From NCBI GenBank assembly GCA_039805725.1, contig JBDLTT010000040.1:19616-83615 (forward strand): 64,000 nt of DNA, read 5' to 3'. Positions 1-8,139 of this stretch are shown here, piece by piece. The DNA comes from Fluviibacter sp039805725. Lineage in GTDB: Bacteria; Pseudomonadota; Gammaproteobacteria; Burkholderiales; Rhodocyclaceae. Position numbers and translations under genes: made by a program. The stretch's first letter is position 1. The number at the start of each line of letters is the position of its first letter. The notes beneath the pieces were generated by a model, which was given only the letters and a program-made list of their open reading frames with translations, made no database searches and had not been told where the DNA came from.

Positions 1-39
1 ATATATCTCCTCCCCCGATTAAACCACAGAATAATTTTG

Positions 40-52
40 TAGAATCGGGCTA
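40..52 (+). promoter_or_regulatory. possible -10 element for a leaderless or near-leaderless hrcA
   Basis: TAGAAT at 40-45 resembles a sigma-70 -10 hexamer and would put the transcription start at about 51-52, on the A of the hrcA ATG. No good Shine-Dalgarno sequence precedes that ATG. The -35 region is poor and the window begins just upstream, so this is weak. Confidence 0.25.
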
Positions 53-1131
53 TGCCATTCCGCCAATCATCCGGAACCTCATCCACGGCGTCTGCGACAC
101 CGCTAGACGATCGCGCTTGCGTATTGCTCAAAACCCTGATCGAGAGCTATATCGCCGAAGGCGCGCCGGTCGGTTCGCGGGTACTCTCCCGCGCCTCCGG
201 GCTTGATCTCTCCGCCGCGACCGTACGTAACGTGATGGCCGATCTGGAAGATCTCGGTTTTATTGCCAGCCCCCACACCTCCGCCGGGCGCATCCCCACA
301 CCGCGCGGCTACCGCTTCTTCGTCGATTCGCTGCTCACCATGCAACCTCTGGAGCAGATCGAACAAGCACGTATTCTTTCCGAACTGGCTGGGGCCAAAA
401 CGCAGCCGGGTCAAATCATCAGCCAGGCCTCTCGATTGCTGTCCGATCTGACACACTTTGCCGGCATCGTGATTGCGCCACGCCACCCCAGCACACACAT
501 CCGTCAAATCGAATTCATCGCGCTATCCGATCAGCGTGTGCTGCTCGTCCTCGTGACCAGCGATGGCAATGTCCAGAATCGCATTCTCACGACCGACCGG
601 CCCTATAGCGCTGCCGAATTGACTGAAGCCGCTAATACCCTCAACCAGAACTTCGTCGGCCTCGAACTCGAACAGATACGCCACCGGGTGCATGACGAGC
701 TCACCCGCATCCGCGCCGACATGCAAGCCTTGATGGCCGCCGCACTCACCGCCAGCAGTGAAGCATTGATGCCACGCGAATCAGAAACCGTCATCTCCGG
801 CGAAAAAAATCTGCTCGACGTCGAAGACCTCAGTTCCAATATGCGCCGTCTGCGCGAACTCTTTGACCTCTTCGAACAACGCACCTCGCTTGTTCGCCTA
901 CTCGATCTTTCGCAACAAGCCGCCGGCGTCCGCCTGTACATCGGCCAGGAATCCGGCATCGCCACACTCGACGAATGCAGCGTCGTCACTGCGCCGTATC
1001 AGGTTGAAGGCCAAGTGGTGGGTTCGGTCGGCGTCATCGGCCCGACCCGCATGGCCTACGACCGTGTCATTCCCATCGTCGACATCACCGCCCGCCTGCT
1101 CTCGAGCGCACTCACCGAACAGGCTCACTAA
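52..1131 (+). CDS. hrcA: heat-inducible transcription repressor HrcA
   Basis: HrcA binds CIRCE operators and represses chaperone operons in many bacteria. The 359 residues are full length for the family. An N-terminal winged-helix domain (about 25-95) contains the recognisable segment VGSRVLSRASGLDLSAAT, followed by the family motif SAGRIPTPRGYRFFVD and a GAF-like C-terminal domain with the GPTRMAYDRV signature near the end. It opens a plus-strand run with hemH, grpE, dnaK and dnaJ. No CIRCE inverted repeat (TTAGCACTC-N9-GAGTGCTAA) was found in the upstream regions read here, so its target in this window is not evident; groESL elsewhere is a plausible target (inference). Confidence 0.95.
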   Translation: MPFRQSSGTSSTASATPLDDRACVLLKTLIESYIAEGAPVGSRVLSRASGLDLSAATVRNVMADLEDLGFIASPHTSAGRIPTPRGYRFFVDSLLTMQPLEQIEQARILSELAGAKTQPGQIISQASRLLSDLTHFAGIVIAPRHPSTHIRQIEFIALSDQRVLLVLVTSDGNVQNRILTTDRPYSAAELTEAANTLNQNFVGLELEQIRHRVHDELTRIRADMQALMAAALTASSEALMPRESETVISGEKNLLDVEDLSSNMRRLRELFDLFEQRTSLVRLLDLSQQAAGVRLYIGQESGIATLDECSVVTAPYQVEGQVVGSVGVIGPTRMAYDRVIPIVDITARLLSSALTEQAH

Positions 1132-1141
1132 GGCCATCCTC

Positions 1142-2263
1142 ATGAATAAAGATGTTCCCGTCTGGCGTCACGGCACGCCGCCACGTACTGCGCTTGTTCT
1201 GGTGAATTTGGGTACGCCCGATGCACCCAATGCCGCCGCCGTCCGCCGTTACCTCGCCGAATTCCTCGGTGATCCGCGCGTCGTGGAAATTCCGCGTCTG
1301 CTCTGGCTGGCCATTCTGCACGGCATCATCTTGCGCGTGCGCCCGAGAAAGTCGGCAGCCAAATACGCCACCATCTGGACGGACGCTGGTTCACCCCTGC
1401 TTGTGCATACCGAAGCCCAGGCGCGACTGCTGGCCAGCACGCTGCACCAACGCGGCCACGACCTCATCGTCACCTGGGCCATGCGCTACGCCGGCAACGG
1501 GCCGCGCAGCATTCCGGCGGTGCTGGAACAGCTGCGCCGCGAAAACGCCACCCGCATTCTGCTCTTGCCGATGTACCCGCAGTACTCGGCCAGCACGACA
1601 GCCACGGCGATTGATCAGGCGCTGAACTGGGTCACCACGCTGCGCAACCAACCTGAATTACGCTATGTCCGCAATTTCGCCGACGACACCGGTTATATCA
1701 ACGCCATAACCTGCGAGATACGCTCACATTGGCAGCAAAACCCGCCCCCCATGCTTCCCGATCCCAGCTATCGCCTGGTCATGAGCTTTCATGGCCTGCC
1801 CGAGCGCAACCTTAAACTGGGTGACCCGTATTTCTGCGAATGCCACAAAACGGCCCGTCTGGTCGCCGAAGCGCTCAACCTGCCCGCCGAATCGGTGGTC
1901 ACCACCTTCCAATCACGCTTTGGTAAAGCCAAGTGGCTGCAACCCTATACCGAACCGACGCTCATCGACCTGGCCCAGCAAGGCGTCAAACGCATCGATA
2001 TTCTGTGCCCCGGTTTTGTGGCGGACTGCCTGGAAACGTTGGAAGAAATCAACATGGAAGTCCGCGCCGCCTTCCTCACGGCCGGTGGTGAGCACTTCCA
2101 TTACCTGCCGTGCCTGAACGAAACGCCGGCCTGGATGACCGCCCTCGCCGACCTCACTGAACGTCACCTGGCTGGCTGGCCCGCGACAGCAACAGGCACC
2201 CCTGCGAAAGCAGCCCTGGAACAGCAGGCCGCCCGCGCCAAGACGCTCGGCGCACTTGAATAA
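1142..2263 (+). CDS. hemH: ferrochelatase
   Basis: Ferrochelatase inserts Fe2+ into protoporphyrin IX, the last step of protoheme synthesis. The protein has 373 residues from the ATG at 1142, preceded by AAGG and lying 10 bases after the hrcA stop. The frame stays open further upstream inside hrcA, but that part shows no homology. Early residues read LVNLGTPDAP; the catalytic His lies in SFHGLPERN and the conserved Glu in the CPGFVADCLETLEE region. The C-terminal tail is Ala-rich. Its last codons overlap a sigma-32-like promoter for grpE. Confidence 0.95.
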   Translation: MNKDVPVWRHGTPPRTALVLVNLGTPDAPNAAAVRRYLAEFLGDPRVVEIPRLLWLAILHGIILRVRPRKSAAKYATIWTDAGSPLLVHTEAQARLLASTLHQRGHDLIVTWAMRYAGNGPRSIPAVLEQLRRENATRILLLPMYPQYSASTTATAIDQALNWVTTLRNQPELRYVRNFADDTGYINAITCEIRSHWQQNPPPMLPDPSYRLVMSFHGLPERNLKLGDPYFCECHKTARLVAEALNLPAESVVTTFQSRFGKAKWLQPYTEPTLIDLAQQGVKRIDILCPGFVADCLETLEEINMEVRAAFLTAGGEHFHYLPCLNETPAWMTALADLTERHLAGWPATATGTPAKAALEQQAARAKTLGALE

Positions 2264-2282
2264 TCGTACGCCGCCCCCAACT
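2255..2282 (+). promoter_or_regulatory. sigma-32 (RpoH) type promoter for grpE
   Basis: CTTGAAT (2255-2261) and CCCCAACT (2275-2282) match the RpoH consensus (CTTGAAA, then CCCCATnT) with a 13-base spacer. The hemH stop codon TAA lies within the element. The grpE start is about 45 bases downstream. The match was made by eye. Confidence 0.65.
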
Positions 2283-2327
2283 AATGGCAAACATCCTCTT
2301 TAGAAGCATTCACGGAACACAACCGAC

Positions 2328-2858
2328 ATGACCGAACAACACCAAGAACCAATCGTCGAAGACAACGCTGAACAGGCAGCTCCCGAAGCCGCAGCAACAC
2401 CGAATACCCCAGAAGCGCAAATCGCTGCGCTCGAGGCCAAGGTCGCCGAACTGCAAGATGCTTATCTCCGCGCCAAGGCCGAAGGCGAAAACCTGCGCCG
2501 TCGCGCGGCCGAAGACGTGACCAAAGCGCACAAATTCGCCGTAGAGAAGTTTGCCCGTGAACTCATTGCCGTCAGCGACAGCCTCGACGCCGCGTTAGCC
2601 GATACCGCGGCCGATGCGGCTACCCTGCGCTCAGGCGTCGAACTCACCCAGAAGCAGCTGCTCAGCGCCTTCGAGCGTGGCGGCATGAAAGTCGAGAACC
2701 CGGCGCCAGGCGACAAGTTCGATCCGAATCAACATCAGGCCATCGCCATGGTCGACGCCGACCAACCGGGCAACACCGTCGTCAACGTGCTGCAAAAAGG
2801 GTATCAGCTGTCGGATCGCGTGCTGCGCCCGGCCATGGTCACCGTTGCTAACGGCTAA
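2328..2858 (+). CDS. grpE: nucleotide exchange factor GrpE
   Basis: GrpE drives ADP release from DnaK. The 176 residues include an acidic, disordered N-terminus (about 1-30), a long coiled coil (about 30-90, starting IAALEAKVAELQDAYLRAKA) and a C-terminal beta domain. That domain carries the family signature running from GGMKVENPAPGDKFDPNQHQ to GYQLSDRVLRPAMVTV. It lies between hemH and dnaK and has its own sigma-32-like promoter at 2255-2282. Confidence 0.96.
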   Translation: MTEQHQEPIVEDNAEQAAPEAAATPNTPEAQIAALEAKVAELQDAYLRAKAEGENLRRRAAEDVTKAHKFAVEKFARELIAVSDSLDAALADTAADAATLRSGVELTQKQLLSAFERGGMKVENPAPGDKFDPNQHQAIAMVDADQPGNTVVNVLQKGYQLSDRVLRPAMVTVANG

Positions 2859-2872
2859 TTCACACCCGCCCT

Positions 2873-2901
2873 ATTGAAAACAGGCATGGCGGCCCCACAT
2901 A
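2873..2901 (+). promoter_or_regulatory. sigma-32 (RpoH) type promoter for dnaK
   Basis: ATTGAAA (2873-2879) and CCCCACATA (2893-2901) are separated by 13 bases, the same spacing as the grpE and hsp20 elements in this window. The -35 half is preceded by a C-rich stretch, as in RpoH promoters. The dnaK start is about 75 bases downstream, with the ribosome binding site AAGGA just before it. Confidence 0.65.
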
Positions 2902-2976
2902 GTCGTCATGCCCGGTGAAATGTTTAGATTTCATCCAACCAATCAACCACTTAGAAAATCACAAGGATAAGATTCC

Positions 2977-4899
2977 ATGGGAAAAATTATCGGTATTGAC
3001 CTCGGCACGACTAACTCGTGCGTGTCCGTCATGGAAAACGGCGCACCGAAGGTGATCGAAAACGCCGAGGGCGCCCGCACCACCCCGTCGATCATCGCCT
3101 ACACCAACGATGGCGAAGTGCTCGTTGGCGCACCGGCCAAGCGTCAGGCCGTTACCAACCCGAAGAACACCCTGTACGCCATCAAGCGTCTGATCGGTCG
3201 TCGCTTCGAAGACAAGGAAGTCCAGAAGGACATCAGCCTGATGCCATTCAAGATCATCAAGGCCGACAATGGCGACGCCTGGGTCGAAGTGCTCAGCGAC
3301 AAGAAAATGGCCCCGCAGCAGGTGTCTGCCGAAGTGCTGCGCAAAATGAAAAAAGCTGCTGAAGACTATCTGGGTGAAGAAGTGACTGAAGCCGTGATCA
3401 CGGTACCAGCCTACTTTAACGACAGCCAGCGTCAGGCCACCAAAGATGCCGGCCGCATCGCCGGTCTCGACGTCAAGCGCATCATCAACGAACCGACCGC
3501 TGCCGCCCTGGCTTTCGGTATGGACAAAAAAGAAGGCGATCGCAAGATTGCCGTGTTCGACCTCGGTGGCGGCACCTTTGACATCTCGATCATCGACATC
3601 TCGGAAATCGACGGCGAACACCAGTTCGAAGTGCTATCGACCAACGGCGACACTTTCCTGGGCGGCGAAGACTTCGACCAACGTCTGATCGACTACATCG
3701 TCACCGAATTCAAGAAAGAGTCCGGCGCCGATTTGAAGAACGACGTGCTGGCGCTGCAGCGCCTGAAAGAAGCTGCTGAAAAAGCCAAGATCGAGCTCTC
3801 GTCGGCGCAACAGACCGAAATCAATCTGCCGTACATCACGGCTGATGCCAGCGGTCCGAAGCACCTGACGATGAAGATCACTCGCGCCAAGTTTGAAAGC
3901 CTAGTCGATGACCTGATTGAACGCACCATCGCCCCGTGCGCCACTGCGCTCAAGGATGCCGGTTGCTCGGCCAGCGACATCAGCGATGTCATCCTGGTCG
4001 GCGGTATGAGCCGTATGCCCAAAGTGCAGGACAAGGTCAAAGAATTCTTCGGTAAAGAGCCGCGTAAAGACGTCAACCCGGATGAAGCCGTGGCTGTCGG
4101 TGCGGCCGTTCAGGGTGGCGTGCTGCAAGGCGACGTGAAAGACGTGTTGCTGCTCGACGTCACCCCGCTGACCCTGGGTATCGAAACCCTGGGTGGCGTG
4201 ATGACCAAGCTGATTCCGAAGAACACCACGATCCCGACCAAGGCCAGCCAGGTCTTCTCGACTGCCGATGACAACCAGTCGGCTGTCACGATCCACGTAC
4301 TGCAAGGTGAACGTGAGATGGCCAGCGGCAACAAGAGCCTGGGGCAGTTCAACCTGGAAGGCATTCCGCCCGCTGCCCGCGGTACGCCGCAGATCGAGGT
4401 CACCTTCGACATCGACGCCAACGGCATTCTGCACGTCTCGGCGAAAGACAAGCAGACCGGCAAGGAAAATAAGATCACCATCAAGGCCAACACCGGTCTG
4501 TCGGAAGAAGAGATCCAGCGTATGGTCAAGGACGCTGAAGCCAACGCCGCCGAAGACCATAAGGCGCGCGAACTGGCCGACGCCCGCAACGGCGGCGATG
4601 CCGCCGTGCACAGCGTCCGCAAGATGCTGAACGAACTCGGCGACAAGGTCCCGGCCGATGAAAAGGCCAAGATCGAAGCCGCTGCCAAGGAAGTCGAAGA
4701 CGCCGTTCGTGGCACCGACAAGGCCGAGATCGAGAAGAAGGCCGAAGCGCTGATGCAGGCTTCGCAAGCCCTGGCGCAACTGGCGGGGGCACAAGGCGGT
4801 GACGCCGGTGCCGCACCAGGTGCTCAGGCCGACGCAGGCAAGCAGCCGGAAGGCGACGTGGTGGACGCCGAGTTCACCGAAGTGAAGGACAAGAAGTAA
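2977..4899 (+). CDS. dnaK: chaperone protein DnaK (Hsp70)
   Basis: ATP-dependent Hsp70 chaperone of 640 residues, full length. The nucleotide-binding domain begins GIDLGTTNSCVSVMENG and contains the phosphate loop IAVFDLGGGTFDISI (about 192-206) and the VILVGGMSRMPKVQ motif. The linker DVLLLDVTPLTLGIE leads into the substrate-binding domain, followed by a helical lid. The C-terminus is Ala/Gly-rich and ends DAEFTEVKDKK, typical of bacterial DnaK. It partners with GrpE upstream and DnaJ downstream. A hairpin follows the stop codon. Confidence 0.99.
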   Translation: MGKIIGIDLGTTNSCVSVMENGAPKVIENAEGARTTPSIIAYTNDGEVLVGAPAKRQAVTNPKNTLYAIKRLIGRRFEDKEVQKDISLMPFKIIKADNGDAWVEVLSDKKMAPQQVSAEVLRKMKKAAEDYLGEEVTEAVITVPAYFNDSQRQATKDAGRIAGLDVKRIINEPTAAALAFGMDKKEGDRKIAVFDLGGGTFDISIIDISEIDGEHQFEVLSTNGDTFLGGEDFDQRLIDYIVTEFKKESGADLKNDVLALQRLKEAAEKAKIELSSAQQTEINLPYITADASGPKHLTMKITRAKFESLVDDLIERTIAPCATALKDAGCSASDISDVILVGGMSRMPKVQDKVKEFFGKEPRKDVNPDEAVAVGAAVQGGVLQGDVKDVLLLDVTPLTLGIETLGGVMTKLIPKNTTIPTKASQVFSTADDNQSAVTIHVLQGEREMASGNKSLGQFNLEGIPPAARGTPQIEVTFDIDANGILHVSAKDKQTGKENKITIKANTGLSEEEIQRMVKDAEANAAEDHKARELADARNGGDAAVHSVRKMLNELGDKVPADEKAKIEAAAKEVEDAVRGTDKAEIEKKAEALMQASQALAQLAGAQGGDAGAAPGAQADAGKQPEGDVVDAEFTEVKDKK

Positions 4900-4919
4900 C
4901 GCTGGATCACTGATCCAAT

Positions 4920-4947
4920 GGGGGCAAGGGCGACCTTGCCCCCTTTT
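4920..4947 (+). terminator. hairpin between dnaK and dnaJ
   Basis: A 10-bp stem (4920-4929 with 4934-4943) closed by a GCGA tetraloop is followed by TTTT. It is probably a partial terminator or mRNA-stabilising hairpin that sets dnaJ expression below dnaK, because no separate dnaJ promoter stands out. Confidence 0.6.
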
Positions 4948-4985
4948 GCATTAACCGATTTGAATCAAAACAAAGCTGAACCGCC

Positions 4986-6125
4986 ATGTCCAAACGCGAT
5001 TACTACGAAATTCTGGGTGTACACAAGGGCGCCTCCGACGACGACCTGAAAAAGGCCTATCGCCGCCTTGCGATGAAATACCACCCGGACCGTAACCCGG
5101 ACGACAAATCGGCCGAGGCCCAGTTCAAAGAAGTCAAAGAAGCCTACGAAATTCTGAGTGACCCGAATAAACGCGCGGCTTACGACCAGTATGGGCACGC
5201 TGGTGTCGACCCCTCCATGGGCGGCGGCTTTGGCGGTTTTGGTGGTGGCGCCGGCGGCTTCGACTTCGGCAACATCTTCGAAGAAATCTTCCGCGGTGGT
5301 GGCGGCGGTTTTGGCGGTGGTGGCGGCCGTGGTAGTCGTAATCAGGTCTATCGTGGCGCTGATCTGCGCTACGACCTCGACATCTCGTTGGAAGAAGCCG
5401 CCAAGGGCACACAAACTCGCATCCGCATCCCGACTGAAATCAACTGCGACACCTGTAAAGGCTCCGGCGCCAAACCCGGCACCAGCAGCAAAACCTGCGG
5501 CACCTGTAAAGGCAGCGGCCAGGTTCGTATGCAACAGGGTTTCTTCTCCGTACAACAGACCTGCCCGCACTGTCATGGCTCCGGCAAAGTCATCGAAGAC
5601 CCGTGTACCGACTGCCATGGCCGTGGTCGCAAGCGTGAAAACAAAACCCTGGAAATCAAAATCCCGGCCGGCGTCAACGATGGTGACCGCATTCGCCTAT
5701 CGGGCGAAGGCGAAGCCGGCGTTAACGGCGGCCCGTCAGGCGACCTGTACGTACAGATCAGCCTGCGTCAGCACGAACTCTTCACGCGAGATGGTGACGA
5801 CCTACATTGCGAGATCCCCATCACCATGACCACCGCCGCACTGGGTGGCGACATCGACGTGCCAACGCTAGACGGCACCGCCAGCCTGCGCATCCCCGAA
5901 GAAACCCAGACCGGCAAGATCTTCCGTCTGCGCGGCAAAGGGGTGAAAGGCATGCGCAGTGGCGTCGAAGGCAACCTCTATGTGCACGTTGTCGTGGAAA
6001 CCCCGGTCAACCTGAACAGCGAACAGAAAGAACTGCTGCGCAAATTCCAGGAGAGCCTCGGAGAACACCACTCCCCGCAAGAAGACGGCTGGCAGCAGAA
6101 GCTAAAAAACTTCTTTAGCGGCTGA
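4986..6125 (+). CDS. dnaJ: co-chaperone DnaJ (Hsp40)
   Basis: DnaJ delivers substrates to DnaK and stimulates its ATPase. The 379 residues hold a J domain (about 1-70, HPD motif in KYHPDRNPDD), a Gly/Phe-rich linker (about 75-120) and a zinc domain with four CxxCxGxG motifs (CDTCKGSG, CGTCKGSG, CPHCHGSG, CTDCHGRG). The C-terminal peptide-binding domains follow. All zinc ligands are intact. The gene is 86 bases after dnaK. Confidence 0.99.
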   Translation: MSKRDYYEILGVHKGASDDDLKKAYRRLAMKYHPDRNPDDKSAEAQFKEVKEAYEILSDPNKRAAYDQYGHAGVDPSMGGGFGGFGGGAGGFDFGNIFEEIFRGGGGGFGGGGGRGSRNQVYRGADLRYDLDISLEEAAKGTQTRIRIPTEINCDTCKGSGAKPGTSSKTCGTCKGSGQVRMQQGFFSVQQTCPHCHGSGKVIEDPCTDCHGRGRKRENKTLEIKIPAGVNDGDRIRLSGEGEAGVNGGPSGDLYVQISLRQHELFTRDGDDLHCEIPITMTTAALGGDIDVPTLDGTASLRIPEETQTGKIFRLRGKGVKGMRSGVEGNLYVHVVVETPVNLNSEQKELLRKFQESLGEHHSPQEDGWQQKLKNFFSG

Positions 6126-6181
6126 TCACTTCCAACTGTGCTCATGACCAAGAGCCATCTCAGGATGGTTCTTTTCTTTAC

Positions 6182-7507
6182 TCAGCTTAAAGTTGCGACA
6201 CTGCAGACCATCGTCAACCAGATCACAGCTGCGCAATAAGCCTGTGCACAGTATCGCAGGTTCAGCTTCGCCAGCAGGCTGGATGCGATTCCGTAACGCC
6301 CCTGAATCGCAAGATTAATGCCGGACATCGGCCCAGCAGCAAGCCCAATCGCCCACGACTGAACAAAGACAAGCGCCAACAACAAAGGTTCCGGGTGCAA
6401 AGGCGCCAACCACGTACCAACCATCGTGATCGAGATCACGGTGTGCACCCCAATAATGGCGAGCAGAATCATCACTGCAAGTACAGCAGCCGCCTCCAAA
6501 GCGCCAAATCTGGTGAACGGCAGCCAGACATCACCCATGCCAATCAACGACGTAAGACCGCTGGCAAGTGTGCCGGCGGCAAGAAATAGAATCACTTCAC
6601 CCGCCATGCTGGGTAAACGATGATGAGCGTGACTCGTGATCGCACGACAGACCAACAGCGGACCGTTACGAAACACCGACAGGACACAAACCACCAGCAA
6701 CGATGCAATACTGATAATCGAAAGGGCCGTCCACCTGGGAAAAAACCAATGACCCACAGCGACCAGTGCGGCCAATAACACTGGGATATACAAGGCCGAT
6801 GGACGAAGTGGGTATCCGACAAAACCAGCGGTGTCATTGCCCATTTGACGGATGATGTCCCGCCCGCCGAGGACCAGCAGCACTCCAGCGAAGGAAGCAC
6901 CTATCAAAGCAAGACGCAACGGATTCGCCCCTGGCGCATAGGTCAATGCAACGGCCGTGGCCGCAAAAAATGGTGACCAGGTAGCTGCTGCAAGAAAGGC
7001 GCGCACAAGCGCTACTGCTTGCTCCTGCGTGGGCTTCCCCTTCGGGCCGATTCGCTCAGCCATCATAAAAACAGCCGATAAGTTGATTACCGAACCCAAG
7101 ATGTGCACGCCCAGCATCGTGCGCCATAGCGCACCCTTCCCACGCGGCAGACCCCTATCCGTGTCAGGGGGCGGCGCCAGCATCTGCAGAAAACTGACGG
7201 ACACCAACATCCCGAGCAATGCTGAATTCTGTGTCAACAGATTGCCCCACATAGGGCGGCCACCGAGCGCAATGGTTAAAACGAAACCACCCATGCCAAT
7301 CCCTGCCAGCCAGAGTGACTGTTGTTTCTGCGCGCGCGCCAGCCCCGGCCACAATAAGGCACCAGCCGACCATGCGGCTACGCCGGCAGGCCACCCAGGC
7401 ATCCCATAGTCAGTACCAGCCAGTGCTGCAGTCAATGCCAGCAAAGTCAGCAAAAGTGCCACATAGGCACGTCGGTTCGGGAAATCGTTCCCTGATGCAT
7501 TATTCAT
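6182..7507 (-). CDS. polytopic membrane protein, possible anion-permease-like transporter
   Basis: About 441 residues with ten or more hydrophobic segments. The two halves look loosely repeated: each has a break-like segment (TQNSALLGMLVSVSF; GVHTVISITMVGT) and the C-terminal half carries SGINLAIQGRYGI. This resembles ion-transporter-superfamily permeases, but I cannot assign a family or substrate. The ATG at 7507 is preferred; a GTG at 7516 in the same frame would add three residues. It follows the rhodanese gene by about 20 bases and is probably co-transcribed with it. It converges on dnaJ. Confidence 0.6.
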   Translation of the reverse strand: MNNASGNDFPNRRAYVALLLTLLALTAALAGTDYGMPGWPAGVAAWSAGALLWPGLARAQKQQSLWLAGIGMGGFVLTIALGGRPMWGNLLTQNSALLGMLVSVSFLQMLAPPPDTDRGLPRGKGALWRTMLGVHILGSVINLSAVFMMAERIGPKGKPTQEQAVALVRAFLAAATWSPFFAATAVALTYAPGANPLRLALIGASFAGVLLVLGGRDIIRQMGNDTAGFVGYPLRPSALYIPVLLAALVAVGHWFFPRWTALSIISIASLLVVCVLSVFRNGPLLVCRAITSHAHHRLPSMAGEVILFLAAGTLASGLTSLIGMGDVWLPFTRFGALEAAAVLAVMILLAIIGVHTVISITMVGTWLAPLHPEPLLLALVFVQSWAIGLAAGPMSGINLAIQGRYGIASSLLAKLNLRYCAQAYCAAVIWLTMVCSVATLS

Positions 7508-7528
7508 TGGAAACACGACAACGGTTTA

Positions 7529-7933
7529 TTAGGGCGCTACCACCGGACGTCCTTCGGCCTTCCAGGCATTCATGCCGCCGCTGGCGTGATAGATCGTGCC
7601 TTTCACAGATTGTGATTCCATATAATCGGCCACGGCCTTTGACCGACGGCCGCTACGGCACACCAGCACCACGGGCTCACCGGGCTTGGCCAATTGTTGC
7701 TCCTGCTTCAACCAGCCCGCTTTATCAAAACCACCGCTAAACGAAAACGTCATGAGGCGCGCGCCCTTGATCACGCCCGTCTCTCGCCACTCTTCGGGTG
7801 TCCGTATGTCAATCACCGGCACGCCTTTGGCCTGTAAACGCGCCAGTTCAGCGTTATCAATGTCGATGATCTCGGCCTGCGCCACGATCGATACGAGTAG
7901 TGATGCTGTGAGCAATAATTTAGTTATTCGCAT
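7529..7933 (-). CDS. periplasmic rhodanese-domain protein
   Basis: A single-domain sulfurtransferase-like protein of 134 residues. A signal peptide (about 1-20, ending AQA) implies periplasmic location. The rhodanese domain has the VIDIRTPEEWRETGVIKGA motif and the active-site loop CRSGRRS with its catalytic Cys, and ends in the GGMNAWKAEG motif. The start codon lies inside the end of the upstream 51-residue gene, whose 3' part supplies the AAGGAG ribosome binding site, so the two are probably translationally coupled. Sulfur donor and acceptor are unknown. Confidence 0.9.
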   Translation of the reverse strand: MRITKLLLTASLLVSIVAQAEIIDIDNAELARLQAKGVPVIDIRTPEEWRETGVIKGARLMTFSFSGGFDKAGWLKQEQQLAKPGEPVVLVCRSGRRSKAVADYMESQSVKGTIYHASGGMNAWKAEGRPVVAP

Positions 7934-8079
7934 TCGGGTGTCTCCTTATGTTTGGACCTACGAATCAGCCTGGCTGCTTTGCGCCGGTCAATCTCGACCC
8001 TGGGCCGATACAGACCTGACGCTAACGCCTTGGCTGCAGCATTCGGGCGTTTCTGGGGACGGCGGGCGCGTTTAGTCAT
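7924..8079 (-). CDS. small basic protein, ArfA-like alternative ribosome-rescue factor
   Basis: A 51-residue, Lys/Arg-rich protein. The segment KALASGLYRPRVEIDRRK aligns without gaps to my recollection of E. coli ArfA (EALLHDPLFRQRVEKNKK), and both continue into a basic stretch containing KH. ArfA recruits RF2 to ribosomes stalled on non-stop mRNA when tmRNA fails. This version ends where truncated ArfA would, without the hydrophobic C-terminal tail. The last 10 bases overlap the rhodanese start. It begins 60 bases after the MFS gene and has no clear ribosome binding site. The family call is inference from a short match. Confidence 0.55.
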   Translation of the reverse strand: MTKRARRPQKRPNAAAKALASGLYRPRVEIDRRKAARLIRRSKHKETPECE

Positions 8080-8139
8080 CGTCAGGCCAGTTTACCCGCC
8101 CAAAGTCTCAGGCCAAAAATCTCTGGCACGGCGACCTCA

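Noticed and set aside
52..2976. CIRCE operator expected near hrcA, grpE or dnaK
   Set aside because: No TTAGCACTC-N9-GAGTGCTAA-like repeat was found in the intergenic regions read; sigma-32-like sites were found instead.
3901..4794. 297-codon open frame on the minus strand opposite dnaK
   Set aside because: Antisense shadow of dnaK. Frames of this kind have been wrongly reported as genes in the past.
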